From the NCBI RefSeq assembly GCF_030758345.1, contig NZ_JAVAMO010000001.1, positions 558,001-622,000 on the forward strand: 64,000 nt of DNA, in the 5' to 3' direction. The DNA comes from Ruegeria discodermiae. Its GTDB lineage: Bacteria; Pseudomonadota; Alphaproteobacteria; Rhodobacterales; Rhodobacteraceae. The notes under the pieces are model-generated. The model was not told where the DNA came from. It saw nothing but the letters and a program-made list of their open reading frames with translations, and did no database searches. The translations under genes and the position numbers were made by a program. Shown one piece after another: positions 22,778 through 33,165 of this stretch (the stretch's first letter is position 1; every line of letters starts with the position of its first letter).

Positions 22778-23239
22778 ATGAAACTGTCGACCAAAGGGCG
22801 CTATGCGATGGTGGCGCTGGCGGATATGGCGCTGCAATCTGACGATACGCTGGTCACGCTGGGTGAGATTTCGGGCCGTCAGGATATCTCATTGCCTTAT
22901 CTTGAACAGCTTTTTGTGAAACTGCGCCGCGCCGAACTGGTGTCATCGGTGCGCGGCCCCGGCGGCGGCTACCGCCTGGCGCGCCCCGCCTCCGAGATTC
23001 GCATTGTCGAGATTCTGTCCGCCGTCGATGAAACGGTGGACGCGATGCACAAAGGGGCCGGTGCCTCTGGTGCGTCTTCGGGCAGCCGGGCGCAATCGCT
23101 GACCAACCGGCTCTGGGAAAGCCTGAGCGCGCATGTCTATGTCTTTTTGCACCAGACCCGGCTGTCAGATGTGATCAAGAACGATCTGGCCCCATGCCCG
23201 GCGGTGCCGCATCTGTTTGACGTTGTGGATTCGGAATGA
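22778..23239 (+). CDS. iscR: Rrf2-family Fe-S regulator IscR, cysteine-poor type
   Basis: A 153-residue winged-helix regulator beginning MKLSTKGRYAMVALADMALQ, with the recognition region GEISGRQDISLPYLEQLFVK and the wing VSSVRGPGGGYRLARP. In E. coli IscR three cysteines after the wing ligate a [2Fe-2S] cluster. Here that segment (DAMHKGAGASGASSGSRAQS) has none. The only cysteine is Cys140 near the C-terminus. Rhodobacter sphaeroides IscR is reported to be a cysteine-poor type that still binds an Fe-S cluster and represses Fe-S genes, so a similar role is likely. It is the first gene of the suf operon, overlapping the next gene by 4 bases. Confidence 0.92.
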   Translation: MKLSTKGRYAMVALADMALQSDDTLVTLGEISGRQDISLPYLEQLFVKLRRAELVSSVRGPGGGYRLARPASEIRIVEILSAVDETVDAMHKGAGASGASSGSRAQSLTNRLWESLSAHVYVFLHQTRLSDVIKNDLAPCPAVPHLFDVVDSE

Positions 23240-24279
23240 GCCGTATCTATCTGGATCATAACGCAACAACCCCGCTACGCCCCGAGGCGCGCGCGGCGAT
23301 GATCGCGGCGATGGATCTGGTGGGCAACCCGTCCTCGGTCCATGCCGAGGGGCGCGCGGCCAAGGCGCTGGTGGAAAAGGCGCGGGCGCAGGTGGCGGCG
23401 GCCTTTGGCGCGGATGGGGCGGATGTGGTCTTTACCTCCGGCGCCACCGAAGGTGCGGCGCTGGCGCTTGCAGGGCGGGATCTGGCCGGTTCCGGCGTTG
23501 AGCATGACGCGGTGCGGGCCTGGATGAGTGAGCGTCTGAGTGTTGACGGCCAAGGCCGCGTTGCGGTGCCCGATCCGGCATCAAGCGCGGTGCAGATGGC
23601 CAATTCTGAAACCGGCATCGTACAGGACCTGCCCGAAGGATTGGCGGTGACCGACGCAACGCAGGCCTTTGGCAAGCTGCCGGTGGCCTTTAACTGGAGC
23701 GGTGCGCAGATGGCGCTGATCTCGGCCCATAAGCTGGGTGGCCCCAAGGGGATCGGTGCTGTGGTGCTGCGCCGTGGCACCGAGCTTGCCGCGCAGATTC
23801 GCGGTGGCGGGCAAGAGATGGGGCGCCGCTCCGGGACCGAAAACATCATTGGTATCGCGGGGTTCGGTGCCGCGGCTGAAGTGGCGGCGCAGGATCTGGC
23901 CTCGGGTGTCTGGGAGCGGGTTGAAGAATTTAGAAATATTCTAGAAAACGCTCTTGAGGCTTCTGCAAACGAGACTATTTTTGTCGGGAAAGACGCGCGC
24001 CGCCTCCCGAATACGTCATGTTTTGCGACGCCCGGCTGGAAGGGCGAGACGCAGGTCATGCAGATGGACCTGGCGGGGTTTGCGATCAGCGCGGGCTCGG
24101 CCTGTTCCAGCGGCAAGGTGCGCGCCAGTGCGGTTCTGACCGCCATGGGATATGACGAGACGGTTGCATCATCCGCAGTGCGGGTGTCGCTGGGACCCGA
24201 GACGACGGAACAGGATGTGCTGCGCTTCGCCGAGGCGTGGCTGAGCAAGGAAAAGAAGTACCGCGCGCGTGCCGCGTGA
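23236..24279 (+). CDS. NifS/IscS-like cysteine desulfurase (short form)
   Basis: A 347-residue class V PLP enzyme, shorter than E. coli IscS (404). It starts MSRIYLDHNATTPLRPEARA. It has the His that stacks on PLP (SGVEHDAVRAW), the PLP lysine in ISAHKLGGPKGIGAV and the catalytic cysteine loop AGSACSSGKVRAS, so desulfurase chemistry looks possible. Several loops between strands are shortened. It overlaps iscR in an ATGA junction and precedes sufB. A second desulfurase, SufS, ends the same operon. The division of labour is unknown; this one could supply sulfur for tRNA thiolation or for SufB. Confidence 0.88.
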   Translation: MSRIYLDHNATTPLRPEARAAMIAAMDLVGNPSSVHAEGRAAKALVEKARAQVAAAFGADGADVVFTSGATEGAALALAGRDLAGSGVEHDAVRAWMSERLSVDGQGRVAVPDPASSAVQMANSETGIVQDLPEGLAVTDATQAFGKLPVAFNWSGAQMALISAHKLGGPKGIGAVVLRRGTELAAQIRGGGQEMGRRSGTENIIGIAGFGAAAEVAAQDLASGVWERVEEFRNILENALEASANETIFVGKDARRLPNTSCFATPGWKGETQVMQMDLAGFAISAGSACSSGKVRASAVLTAMGYDETVASSAVRVSLGPETTEQDVLRFAEAWLSKEKKYRARAA

Positions 24280-24297
24280 GTAACGGAGGAAGATAAA

Positions 24298-25821
24298 ATG
24301 GCCGCATTGGACCAGGTTCAGGTCAAGGAAGGCGTCGATCAGGAAACCGTGGACGCGGTGCGCGAGGTTGGTGGCGCCTATAAATACGGCTGGGAAACCG
24401 ATATCGAGATGGAATATGCGCCCAAGGGCCTGACCCCCGATATCGTGCGGCTGATTTCCGAGAAAAACGAAGAGCCGGAATGGATGACCAACTGGCGGCT
24501 GGAGGCCTATGAGCGCTGGCTGACCAAGGAAGAACCCAAATGGGCGATGGTCGACTATCCCGAGATCGACTTTCAGGATCAGTATTACTATGCCCGCCCC
24601 AAATCGATGGAGGTGAAGCCGAAATCGCTGGACGAGGTCGACCCCAAGCTGCTGGCCACTTACGAAAAGCTCGGCATCCCTTTGAAAGAACAGATGATTC
24701 TGGCCGGTGTCGAAGGCGCGGAGGCCGCTCCCGCTGAAGGCCGTAAGGTGGCCGTGGACGCGGTGTTTGACAGCGTTTCGGTCGGCACGACCTTTCAGGC
24801 CGAGTTGAAAAAGGCCGGTGTCATCTTCTGCTCGATCTCCGAGGCGGTCCGCGAGCATCCGGACCTGGTGAAGAAATATCTCGGCTCTGTGGTTCCGGTC
24901 AGCGACAATTTCTACGCCACGCTGAACTCGGCCGTGTTCTCGGATGGCTCGTTTGTTTACGTGCCGCCCGGCGTGCGCTGCCCGATGGAACTCAGCACCT
25001 ATTTCCGCATCAACGCCGAAAATACCGGCCAGTTCGAACGCACGCTGATCATCGCCGATAAGGGCTCTTACGTGTCCTATCTGGAAGGCTGCACCGCGCC
25101 CGCACGCGACATCGCACAGCTGCACGCGGCAGTGGTCGAGATCATCGTCGAGGAAGATGCCGAGGTGAAATACTCTACCGTCCAGAACTGGTATCCGGGC
25201 GATGAAAACGGCAAGGGCGGGATCTATAACTTCGTGACCAAACGCGCCGATTGCCGGGGCGACCGGGCCAAGGTGATGTGGACGCAGGTGGAAACCGGCT
25301 CCGCCGTCACCTGGAAATACCCGTCCTGCATCCTGCGCGGTGATGACAGCCAGGGTGAGTTCTATTCCATCGCCATCGCCAACAACATGCAGCAGGCCGA
25401 TACCGGCACCAAGATGATCCATCTGGGCAAGAACACCAAAAGCCGGATCGTCTCCAAGGGTATCAGCGCGGGCAAGGCGCAGAACACCTATCGCGGGCTG
25501 GTCTCGATGCATCCCAAGGCCAAGAACGGGCGCAACTATACCCAATGCGACAGCCTGCTGATCGGCGATAAATGCGGTGCCCATACGGTGCCGTATATCG
25601 AGGTCAAGAACAACTCGGCCCGGGTCGAGCATGAGGCCACCACATCCAAGGTCGATGACGACCAGCTCTTCTACTGCCGCCAGCGCGGCATGGACGAGGA
25701 AGAGGCGGTGGCGCTGGTGGTCAACGGGTTCTGCAAGGATGTCTTGCAGGCCCTGCCCATGGAGTTCGCCATGGAAGCGCAGCAGCTGGTGGCCATTTCC
25801 CTCGAAGGTTCCGTGGGATAA
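24298..25821 (+). CDS. sufB: Fe-S cluster scaffold subunit SufB
   Basis: A 507-residue protein of the SufBC2D scaffold on which Fe-S clusters are built. It has a characteristic N-terminal helical part ([21 protein letters not shown]-like region) and the long beta-helix ([58 protein letters not shown]). The C-terminal region is [20 protein letters not shown]. It follows the NifS-like gene by 18 bases with GGAGGAAGATAAA as ribosome-binding site. Unusually, sufC does not follow directly; three unrelated genes lie between. Confidence 0.97.
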   Translation: MAALDQVQVKEGVDQETVDAVREVGGAYKYGWETDIEMEYAPKGLTPDIVRLISEKNEEPEWMTNWRLEAYERWLTKEEPKWAMVDYPEIDFQDQYYYARPKSMEVKPKSLDEVDPKLLATYEKLGIPLKEQMILAGVEGAEAAPAEGRKVAVDAVFDSVSVGTTFQAELKKAGVIFCSISEAVREHPDLVKKYLGSVVPVSDNFYATLNSAVFSDGSFVYVPPGVRCPMELSTYFRINAENTGQFERTLIIADKGSYVSYLEGCTAPARDIAQLHAAVVEIIVEEDAEVKYSTVQNWYPGDENGKGGIYNFVTKRADCRGDRAKVMWTQVETGSAVTWKYPSCILRGDDSQGEFYSIAIANNMQQADTGTKMIHLGKNTKSRIVSKGISAGKAQNTYRGLVSMHPKAKNGRNYTQCDSLLIGDKCGAHTVPYIEVKNNSARVEHEATTSKVDDDQLFYCRQRGMDEEEAVALVVNGFCKDVLQALPMEFAMEAQQLVAISLEGSVG

Positions 25822-25822
25822 C

Positions 25823-26236
25823 ATGGGCACCGCCGACTTTCAGAAGCGCCTGGAGAAGATTCAGGCCAAGCAGGACGCGACTTACCGGCCCGCAAGGGGG
25901 TCGTCCCCTGCAAATTCCAAGGGTGCCTCGCCTATCGGAAAGGTGCTTGTCGGGGTGTTTTGCGGGCTTCTGGGCTTGGTTTCTCAAATGGTGGTCACGT
26001 TCGCCAACGCCAACTACGACAGTTTGAAGGCGGATTATGCGAGTGCGCAGGACTTCGTGGTATTCGTCTTTGCTTCTACTGCGGCGGCGTTGGGAGCGTT
26101 CCTGATCTTTGGCATTTGGGCATTGGTGACTTTGTTTGCGTTTAAACGCGGGCGTATTCGGAACGTTGCGGTCGCTTCCTTTTTCATTGGCGCTGCAGTT
26201 AGCGCATTGACGCTGAACACGATGTCGCTGGGCTGA
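25823..26236 (+). CDS. Small inner-membrane protein, function unknown, inside the suf operon
   Basis: A 137-residue protein. A soluble basic N-terminus ([20 protein letters not shown]) precedes three predicted membrane helices (about residues 38-58, 72-100 and 112-130, with [20 protein letters not shown] and [15 protein letters not shown]). It begins 1 base after the sufB stop, so it is translated from the same mRNA. No family is recognised and no metal-binding motif is seen. Confidence 0.75.
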   Translation: MGTADFQKRLEKIQAKQDATYRPARGSSPANSKGASPIGKVLVGVFCGLLGLVSQMVVTFANANYDSLKADYASAQDFVVFVFASTAAALGAFLIFGIWALVTLFAFKRGRIRNVAVASFFIGAAVSALTLNTMSLG

Positions 26237-26256
26237 CCGGGAAGGTGAGAATCGAA

Positions 26257-26577
26257 ATGGCTATGATCATCACCACCACTCCAACTGTCGAAGGTCGCAA
26301 GATCACCGACTACAAGGGCATCGTCGTTGGTGAAGCGATCATGGGGGCCAATGTCGTGCGCGACGTGTTTGCCTCGATCACCGATATCGTTGGCGGACGT
26401 TCGGGTGCCTATGAAAGCAAGCTGCAGGATGCGCGCGACACGGCGCTGCGCGAGCTTGAACAGCGCGCCGCCGAAAAGGGCGCAAACGCCGTTGTGGGCG
26501 TTGATCTGGATTATGAGGTGGTGGGCCAGTCGATGCTGATGGTGTCGGCCAGCGGAACCGCGGTGGTGCTGGGCTAA
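26257..26577 (+). CDS. YbjQ/UPF0145 family protein
   Basis: A 106-residue protein with the family pattern: [40 protein letters not shown], then [20 protein letters not shown] and [16 protein letters not shown]. It forms a pentameric barrel in structural-genomics entries, but the function is unknown, with heavy-metal and lipid links suggested only by context. The ATG at 26257 is chosen because GGAAGGTGAGA precedes it; an in-frame GTG lies 12 bases upstream. It sits between sufB and sufC. Confidence 0.87.
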   Translation: MAMIITTTPTVEGRKITDYKGIVVGEAIMGANVVRDVFASITDIVGGRSGAYESKLQDARDTALRELEQRAAEKGANAVVGVDLDYEVVGQSMLMVSASGTAVVLG

Positions 26578-26580
26578 ATC

Positions 26581-27402
26581 ATGAAACCCGCTGAAACGAT
26601 CAATCTTTTCTGGTGGAAGGGAGAGCCGAATTTCGGCGACGCCCTGTCGCCGTTGATTGTCGGGTCGCTGTCCGATCACAGGGTCGTTCATAGCGGGGCG
26701 GGTCGGTGCGAGATGCTGGCGCTTGGCTCGCTTTTGCAGGTGATGCAGAAGCACTACGCGGAACCCGCTGACGGGCGCCGCCCGGTGATCTGGGGGGCGG
26801 GCCTGCTGCGCGCCATCCCACGGGACTTTGTCGCAAATGTCGATATCGCGCTGCTGCGCGGACCGGTGAGCGCGGCGCTGCTGGGCGTTCGGACCCGCAG
26901 GTTCGGTGACCCCGGACTGCTGTCGCATCTTGTGGTCAACGGTCCGTTTGAGCGGCAGGACCGCGTCGCGCTGATCCCGCATCACAGCATGGTCGGAACG
27001 CCTCCATTCGAAAAGCTGGTTCAGTCTGACCCGGCGCTGGACGTGATCCTGCCCGAGGCCGACCCGATCGAAGTCTGCCGCCGCATCGCAACGTCTGCGC
27101 ATGTGATCTCGGCCAGTCTGCACGGGCTGATCCTGGCGGATTGTTTTGGTGTCGCCTCGACCTGGCTGGCACCGGGCACACAATCGCATCTGAAATACTA
27201 CGATTACGCGGCCTCGGTCGGGCGTCCGATGACCAACCCGACCCTGGCTGAAGATATTCCCGCCCTGCTGCGAAGCCTGCGCGACGGCCATGGCTTAAGC
27301 TATGCCGATGGCATCGAACGGGCGCGACAGGATCTGATTGAAACCTTCCCGGCGCAGTTTCGCGCCACCCCGAACACCGCCGGCGCGATGGCGCGGGCCT
27401 GA
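26581..27402 (+). CDS. Polysaccharide pyruvyl transferase family protein
   Basis: A 273-residue glycosyltransferase-like protein with the fold marks of the pyruvyl-transferase family: NLFWWKGEPNFGDALSPLIV at the N-terminus, VIWGAGLLRAIPRDF, LLRGPVSAALLGVRTRRFGD and the C-terminal SASLHGLILADCFGVASTWL. Family members add ketal pyruvate to exopolysaccharide or cell-wall sugars. The acceptor is unknown. It begins 3 bases after the YbjQ gene and its stop is 19 bases before sufC, so it is embedded in the suf transcript with no obvious connection to Fe-S assembly. Confidence 0.85.
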   Translation: MKPAETINLFWWKGEPNFGDALSPLIVGSLSDHRVVHSGAGRCEMLALGSLLQVMQKHYAEPADGRRPVIWGAGLLRAIPRDFVANVDIALLRGPVSAALLGVRTRRFGDPGLLSHLVVNGPFERQDRVALIPHHSMVGTPPFEKLVQSDPALDVILPEADPIEVCRRIATSAHVISASLHGLILADCFGVASTWLAPGTQSHLKYYDYAASVGRPMTNPTLAEDIPALLRSLRDGHGLSYADGIERARQDLIETFPAQFRATPNTAGAMARA

Positions 27403-27421
27403 GACAAGAGACGAGGATAAA

Positions 27422-28177
27422 ATGCTGGAAATCAAGAACCTGCATGTGAAACTTGAAGAAGAGGAAAAGCAGATCCTCAAAGGCGTCGACCTGACGGTTG
27501 AGGCGGGCAAGGTTCATGCGATCATGGGGCCCAACGGGTCTGGCAAATCGACGCTCAGCTACGTTCTGTCGGGGCGCGACGGCTATGAGGTGACCGAGGG
27601 CAGCGCGACGCTGGACGGCGAGGACCTTTTGGAGCTTGAGCCGGAAGAGCGCGCGGCATTGGGCGTGTTCCTGGCGTTTCAGTACCCGGTGGAAATTCCG
27701 GGCGTAGGCAACATGACTTTCCTGCGCACGGCTGTGAACGCCCAGCGCAAGGCGCGCGGCGAGGACGAACTAAGCGCCAGCGACTTCCTCAAGCTGGTGC
27801 GTGAACGCGCCAAGGCGCTGAAGATCGACGCCGACATGCTCAAGCGTCCGGTCAATGTCGGCTTCTCAGGTGGTGAGAAAAAGCGCAACGAGATTCTGCA
27901 GATGGCGGTTTTGGAACCCAAGATGTGCATCCTGGACGAGACCGATAGCGGTCTGGATGTGGATGCGATGAAGCTGGTGGCCGAGGGCGTGAACGCGCTG
28001 CGTGACGAAGGGCGCGGATTCCTTGTTATCACGCACTATCAACGACTTCTGGACCATATCAAACCTGATGTTGTGCATATCATGGCCGATGGCCGCATCG
28101 TGAAATCCGGCGGGCCGGAGCTTGCGCTTGAGGTCGAACATAACGGCTATGGCGATATTCTGGCCGAGGTGCAGTGA
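27422..28177 (+). CDS. sufC: SufC, ATPase of the Fe-S scaffold complex
   Basis: A 251-residue ABC-type ATPase that powers SufBC2D. Walker A is MGPNGSGKSTLSYVLSG, the Q-loop region lies at AFQYPVEIPGVGNMTFLRTA, the signature is GFSGGEKKRNEILQMAVL, and Walker B is MCILDETDSGLDVDAMKLVA. H-loop His lies in LVITHYQRLLDHI. All are intact. The start ATG follows GACGAGGATAAA. Its TGA overlaps the sufD ATG (TGATG). Confidence 0.97.
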   Translation: MLEIKNLHVKLEEEEKQILKGVDLTVEAGKVHAIMGPNGSGKSTLSYVLSGRDGYEVTEGSATLDGEDLLELEPEERAALGVFLAFQYPVEIPGVGNMTFLRTAVNAQRKARGEDELSASDFLKLVRERAKALKIDADMLKRPVNVGFSGGEKKRNEILQMAVLEPKMCILDETDSGLDVDAMKLVAEGVNALRDEGRGFLVITHYQRLLDHIKPDVVHIMADGRIVKSGGPELALEVEHNGYGDILAEVQ

Positions 28178-29457
28178 TGGCGGTGCCCGAACAGAAACAA
28201 TCGGCAACCGAGGCGCGCCTGAGCGCCATGGAATTGCCCGAACCCGGATGCACCCGCGCGGCGCGCGAGGCAGCCCTGGCCCGTGTGTGCGAGATGGGAC
28301 TGCCATCGCGGCGTGACGAATACTGGAAATACACCCGGCCCGATACTCTGGTAGACCCCGTTGCCCTGCCCGCAGCTGTGTTCCAGAACGATGAGAAACC
28401 GTTGTTTGACGGGGTGGACCGGCTCAAGATCGTCTTTGTTGATGGCGTGTTTGACCCTGACCAGTCCGATGATCTGAGTCTGGAGGGTGTTCGCATCGAC
28501 CGGCTCGAAGATATCTGCTGCAAGGATATCCATTGGGCCAAGGACCTCTATGGCGTGTTGGAAGCGCGCGGCCATAACCCGGTTCCGCGCCCCTTGGCGG
28601 CGCTGAATACGGCCTTTGCAAGCGATGGCGTGGCGATCCACATCACGCAGAAGGTCTCCAAACCGATCAGCCTGATTTATCGCCATGCATCAGAGAGTTC
28701 CGATGCGATCCTGCACCACGTGGTGCGGGTCGAGGAGGGGGCCGAGGCCACCATTCTGGAAAACGGCCCGGCAGCGTCGCGCTTCAACAAATGCATGGAG
28801 ATCGACATCGCCGATGGTGGCACGCTGCATCATGTGCGCGCGCAGGGGCGTGATCATGAACGCCGCGCGGTGACGCACATGTTCACCCGTTTGGGCCGGG
28901 AGTCGGTCTATAAATCCTTCACCCTCACCGTGAATGGCGTGCTGACCCGCAACGAGCAGGTGATCGAACTGACCGGCGATGACGCCGTAGCCCATGTGGC
29001 GGGCGCCTGTGTTGGGGATGGCGATTTTCACCATGATGATACGGTTTTCATCACCCATGACGCGGTGAATTGCGAAAGCCGTCAGGTATTCAAGAAAGTG
29101 CTGCGCAATGGTGCAGTGGGCGTGTTCCAGGGCAAGATCCTGGTCAAGGAAGGCGCGCAGAAGACCGATGGCTACCAGATCAGCCAGTCTCTGCTGCTGG
29201 ATGATGACAGCCAGTTCCTCGCCAAGCCAGAGCTTGAGATCTATGCCGATGACGTGGCCTGCTCGCATGGCTCGACCTCGGGCGCGATCGATGAGACGGC
29301 GCTGTTTTACATGCGCTCGCGTGGCGTGCCGGAAAAACAGGCGACCGATCTGCTGACGCTGGCCTTCCTGGCCGAAGCCGTGGAAGAGATCGAGGATGAG
29401 GCGCTGGCCGGGGATATCGTGGACCGGCTCGATGGCTGGCTGTCACGCCGGGCCTGA
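28177..29457 (+). CDS. sufD: Fe-S scaffold subunit SufD
   Basis: A 426-residue partner of SufB with the C-terminal beta-helix and terminal helical domain. Recognisable are KYTRPDTLVD near the N-terminus, DDSQFLAKPELEIYADDVAC, SHGSTSGAIDETALFYMRSR and GVPEKQATDLLTLAFLAEAV. The His in CSHGSTSG corresponds to the conserved cluster-forming His of SufD. The ATG at 28177 overlaps the sufC stop; a GTG one codon upstream is possible. The protein is required with SufB and SufC for iron entry into the scaffold. Confidence 0.95.
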   Translation: MAVPEQKQSATEARLSAMELPEPGCTRAAREAALARVCEMGLPSRRDEYWKYTRPDTLVDPVALPAAVFQNDEKPLFDGVDRLKIVFVDGVFDPDQSDDLSLEGVRIDRLEDICCKDIHWAKDLYGVLEARGHNPVPRPLAALNTAFASDGVAIHITQKVSKPISLIYRHASESSDAILHHVVRVEEGAEATILENGPAASRFNKCMEIDIADGGTLHHVRAQGRDHERRAVTHMFTRLGRESVYKSFTLTVNGVLTRNEQVIELTGDDAVAHVAGACVGDGDFHHDDTVFITHDAVNCESRQVFKKVLRNGAVGVFQGKILVKEGAQKTDGYQISQSLLLDDDSQFLAKPELEIYADDVACSHGSTSGAIDETALFYMRSRGVPEKQATDLLTLAFLAEAVEEIEDEALAGDIVDRLDGWLSRRA

Positions 29458-29460
29458 GCC

Positions 29461-29946
29461 ATGTCGGTGACGGCTGACATAACAGCAACCTATCGCGGCC
29501 CCTCGCGCGTGATGCAACGCCTGTTGGCGATGGGGCAGCGTGAGGACCGTGCGCTGGCCATCCTGATGGGAGCCTGCGCGCTGGTGTTTGTCGCACAGAT
29601 GCCCAGGCTCGCGCGCGAAGCGCATCTGAGCGGGCAGGAGTTGAACATGCTGCTCGGTGGCGCCTTGTTGGGCTGGCTCATCATCGCGCCGCTTCTGCTG
29701 TATGTGCTGGCCGCGTTCAGCCATGTGCTGGCCCGGCTGGTGGGCGGTAAGGGCGAGTGGTATGGGGCCCGTCTGGCGCTGTTCTGGTCGCTGCTTGCCT
29801 CGACGCCGGTTCTGCTGCTGCAGGGGCTGGTGGCGGGTTTCATCGGTCCGGGGCCGGGGTTGAACCTTGTGGGCATGGCCTGGATCACGGTGTTTTTCTG
29901 GTTCTGGATCGCCAGTCTCAGGCAGGCCGAAAGGGGCGGGCAATGA
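29461..29946 (+). CDS. YIP1-like multi-pass membrane protein (first of a pair)
   Basis: A 161-residue protein with about four membrane helices (ILMGACALVFVAQ, LLGWLIIAPLLLYVLAAFSH, LFWSLLASTPVLLLQGLVAG, LVGMAWITVFFWFWIASL). The layout resembles the YIP1 family. It starts 3 bases after sufD and overlaps the next gene in an ATGA junction. The function is unknown. Confidence 0.72.
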   Translation: MSVTADITATYRGPSRVMQRLLAMGQREDRALAILMGACALVFVAQMPRLAREAHLSGQELNMLLGGALLGWLIIAPLLLYVLAAFSHVLARLVGGKGEWYGARLALFWSLLASTPVLLLQGLVAGFIGPGPGLNLVGMAWITVFFWFWIASLRQAERGGQ

Positions 29947-30519
29947 ACCCGGCGGCGTGGCGCGATCTGGCGATCCTGACGCTGAAGGCGCCTGCGCAGG
30001 CCGCGCGCGAGCTGCTTGCGCTGCAACTGGAGCGCAACGTGCTGTGGCTGGCTTTCGCGCTGGCCATTGTGCTGAACACGGCCGCACAGACCCTGTCGGA
30101 TCTGGTTCTTTCCAACATGACCGGAGAGTTGCCGGTTCTTGCCTTGCCCCCAATAGCTTACGCAGGGTTCTTTACCGGTGCGATACTTCTGTTTGTCTCG
30201 GTTTTGTCATTTGTCGGCCCCAAAATGGGCGGCTCGGGCCGGTTCAACGATGTCTTCGTGTTGATCATCTGGCTGCAATATCTGCGCTTCGGGCTCGAAT
30301 TGCTGGTGCTGGTCCTGCTGCTGGTCGCGCCGGTGTTTGGGGCCCTGATCGGGATAGCCGGGTCTTTGGTCGGTCTTTACATCATGGTCCATTTCATTGA
30401 TCAGGCACACAGGCTCAACTCGTTGGGGCAGTCCGTGCTTCTGTTGCTGATTTCGATCATTGCAATGGCGGTGGTTATATATTTTGTCCTGTCCCTTGCC
30501 GGGGGACCAGTCGTAGGGA

Positions 30520-30536
<17 letters not shown>
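29943..30536 (+). CDS. YIP1 family membrane protein (second of a pair)
   Basis: A 197-residue protein with an amphipathic N-terminal helix (MNPAAWRDLAILTLKAPAQA) and about five membrane helices (NVLWLAFALAIVLNTAA, YAGFFTGAILLFVSVLSFVG, LELLVLVLLLVAPVFGALIG, IAGSLVGLYIMVHFIDQ, SVLLLLISIIAMAVVIYFVL). The pattern matches YIP1 proteins. It shares topology with the preceding gene and may be a diverged duplicate. Its 3' end overlaps the sufS start by 17 bases, so it is firmly part of the operon. Confidence 0.78.
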
Positions 30537-31749
<1,213 letters not shown>

Positions 31750-31827
31750 AACGCGCAGGCAAAAAGGCGCGGCGCTCGGGCATTTCCGATTGCAGCGCGC
31801 CGGGTGATATCCTATAGCCCGTCACAG

Positions 31828-31904
<77 letters not shown>

Positions 31905-32170
31905 CTCAAAATATAAACCAAAGAAGAACAACTGGTTACGCACTTATTTTATTCGTGGCCTTCCAGTCCGAGCACTTTTTGTTCCGGGCCTGTCCGTTGA
32001 AAGCAGTGTCTTTTCGTTGGCTTCTTACGTGTATTGCTCAGCCTCAGGCCAGGTTTCATTACCTGACCATGCTATGATCTTCCGCGCCGGCATGACCTTT
32101 GTTTCAAATCTCACCAGATCACTAAGAATTCGTGTGATCGCGAAGATCTTGTGCCGCAGGGCGTCAAAAC
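31905..32170. other. AT-richer intergenic stretch downstream of tRNA-Arg
   Basis: About 270 bases without a supported gene, clearly less GC-rich than its surroundings. It holds small inverted repeats, CAGGT-TTCATT-ACCTG near 32.05 kb and GATCAC...GTGATC near 32.12 kb. The position next to a tRNA 3' end would suit the scar of a lost integrated element, but no integrase or tRNA-end repeat is visible. Confidence 0.4.
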
Positions 32171-32202
32171 AACAAAAACCCCCGGGCAAGGCCGCGGGGG
32201 TT
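32171..32202 (-). terminator. Intrinsic terminator of the DUF882 gene
   Basis: The stem AACCCCCG/CGGGGGTT with a 10-base loop. On the minus strand it is followed by TTTTTGTTG. It lies 38 bases past the DUF882 stop. Confidence 0.85.
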
Positions 32203-32240
32203 GCGTAGAGAGTGTGGTATGAAGGTGTAGAAGCCCTTGT

Positions 32241-32810
32241 TCAGCGACCCCAGTTACGCACGTCGCCGCAATCCATATGCACGAAGTTCGAGCGCGAGTA
32301 ACGCCCGACGCCACCGGCGCGGCAAGATTGCGCGGCGCGGGCGATCTGGCCCACGGAGCGCGAGGAGAGGCGCAGATCGGCGGCCTGGCCCTTCATGTGC
32401 AATGAGTTCTTGGCCACGCCACGCGACCGGCTGCGCAGCATCGCGTTGGTCTGCGGGCTGCGATAGCCGGAGAGAAGCATGTAAGGTTCGCTCACATCCA
32501 TGAGGTTATGCGCGGCGGCCATGATGTCGACGGTGCGCAGGTCCATGGATTTGACCTGATCGGTACGCCAGTCGCGCATGAAGTGGTTCACTTCTTTGAC
32601 AGCGTCCTTGATATAATCGCCGTCGATCCAATATATCATGTCAATTCGCTCGCCTGTGCGACCGGAATACATGCGGATGCGCCGGATGTCGCCGCCTCCG
32701 CGCAGGAAACCTGCGGCTTGGGAATATGTCGGCGCTGCTGCAACAGCGCTTGCTGCGAACGCACCCAATAGAGCGCGCCGGGTCAGACCCGTCGATGTGA
32801 TGTCAGTCAT
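32241..32810 (-). CDS. DUF882 (YcbK-like) M15 peptidase with Tat signal
   Basis: A 189-residue exported protein. The N-terminus TGLTRRALLGAFAASAVAAA carries a twin-arginine motif, implying folded export. The DUF882/M15A domain has zinc-ligand motifs NSLHMKGQAADLRL (His and Asp) and SNFVHMDCGDVRNWG (His). M15 enzymes are peptidoglycan peptidases, and E. coli YcbK (MepK) cuts mDap-mDap crosslinks made by L,D-transpeptidases. It is divergent from an L,D-transpeptidase gene 356 bases away, which fits that pairing. It has its own terminator. Confidence 0.9.
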   Translation of the reverse strand: MTDITSTGLTRRALLGAFAASAVAAAPTYSQAAGFLRGGGDIRRIRMYSGRTGERIDMIYWIDGDYIKDAVKEVNHFMRDWRTDQVKSMDLRTVDIMAAAHNLMDVSEPYMLLSGYRSPQTNAMLRSRSRGVAKNSLHMKGQAADLRLSSRSVGQIARAAQSCRAGGVGRYSRSNFVHMDCGDVRNWGR

Positions 32811-33165
32811 TTGCTGCTCGTCCCGTACTAGTCCTGCCTGCGCCCGATGTTACGGGTGCTTTATTAATATTCATCCCCAAGTGGTGACGTTATGCCATAG
32901 TGGGATTCGTCGGCCAAGCGAGGAATTTTTGGTTTAAAGACTAGGGGGAATTTTCGGCAATTTTCTGCGCAAAGAGACATCAATGCATGTTATTTTGACA
33001 AACGTGACCTTCGGGCAACGTTCTATGCCGATGCAGCGCTGCATCATCTGCAAAAACTGTGATGCGCTGATAGGATTGTGAGTGGACATTTTCCACTTTT
33101 GTTACCGAAAATTACGGAAGATGTGACGAGTGATGCGTTTAACAAGGATTTTAAGGATTTTCCCC
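32811..33165. promoter_or_regulatory. Divergent promoter region of the DUF882 and L,D-transpeptidase genes
   Basis: About 350 bases with no gene. It contains a perfect 16-bp palindrome GATGCAGCGCTGCATC (33030-33045) and a second inverted repeat AGTGGA-CATTT-TCCACT (33081-33097). Both are candidate regulator sites for the two wall-remodelling genes it separates. Regulators are unknown. Confidence 0.5.

Noticed and set aside
24169-25830. 553-codon minus-strand frame opposite sufB
   Set aside because: Antisense shadow of sufB, rich in His, Gly and Asp, with no family features.
33136-33151. CtrA site near the L,D-transpeptidase start
   Set aside because: TTAA and TTAA here are 8 bases apart, which does not fit the N7 rule.
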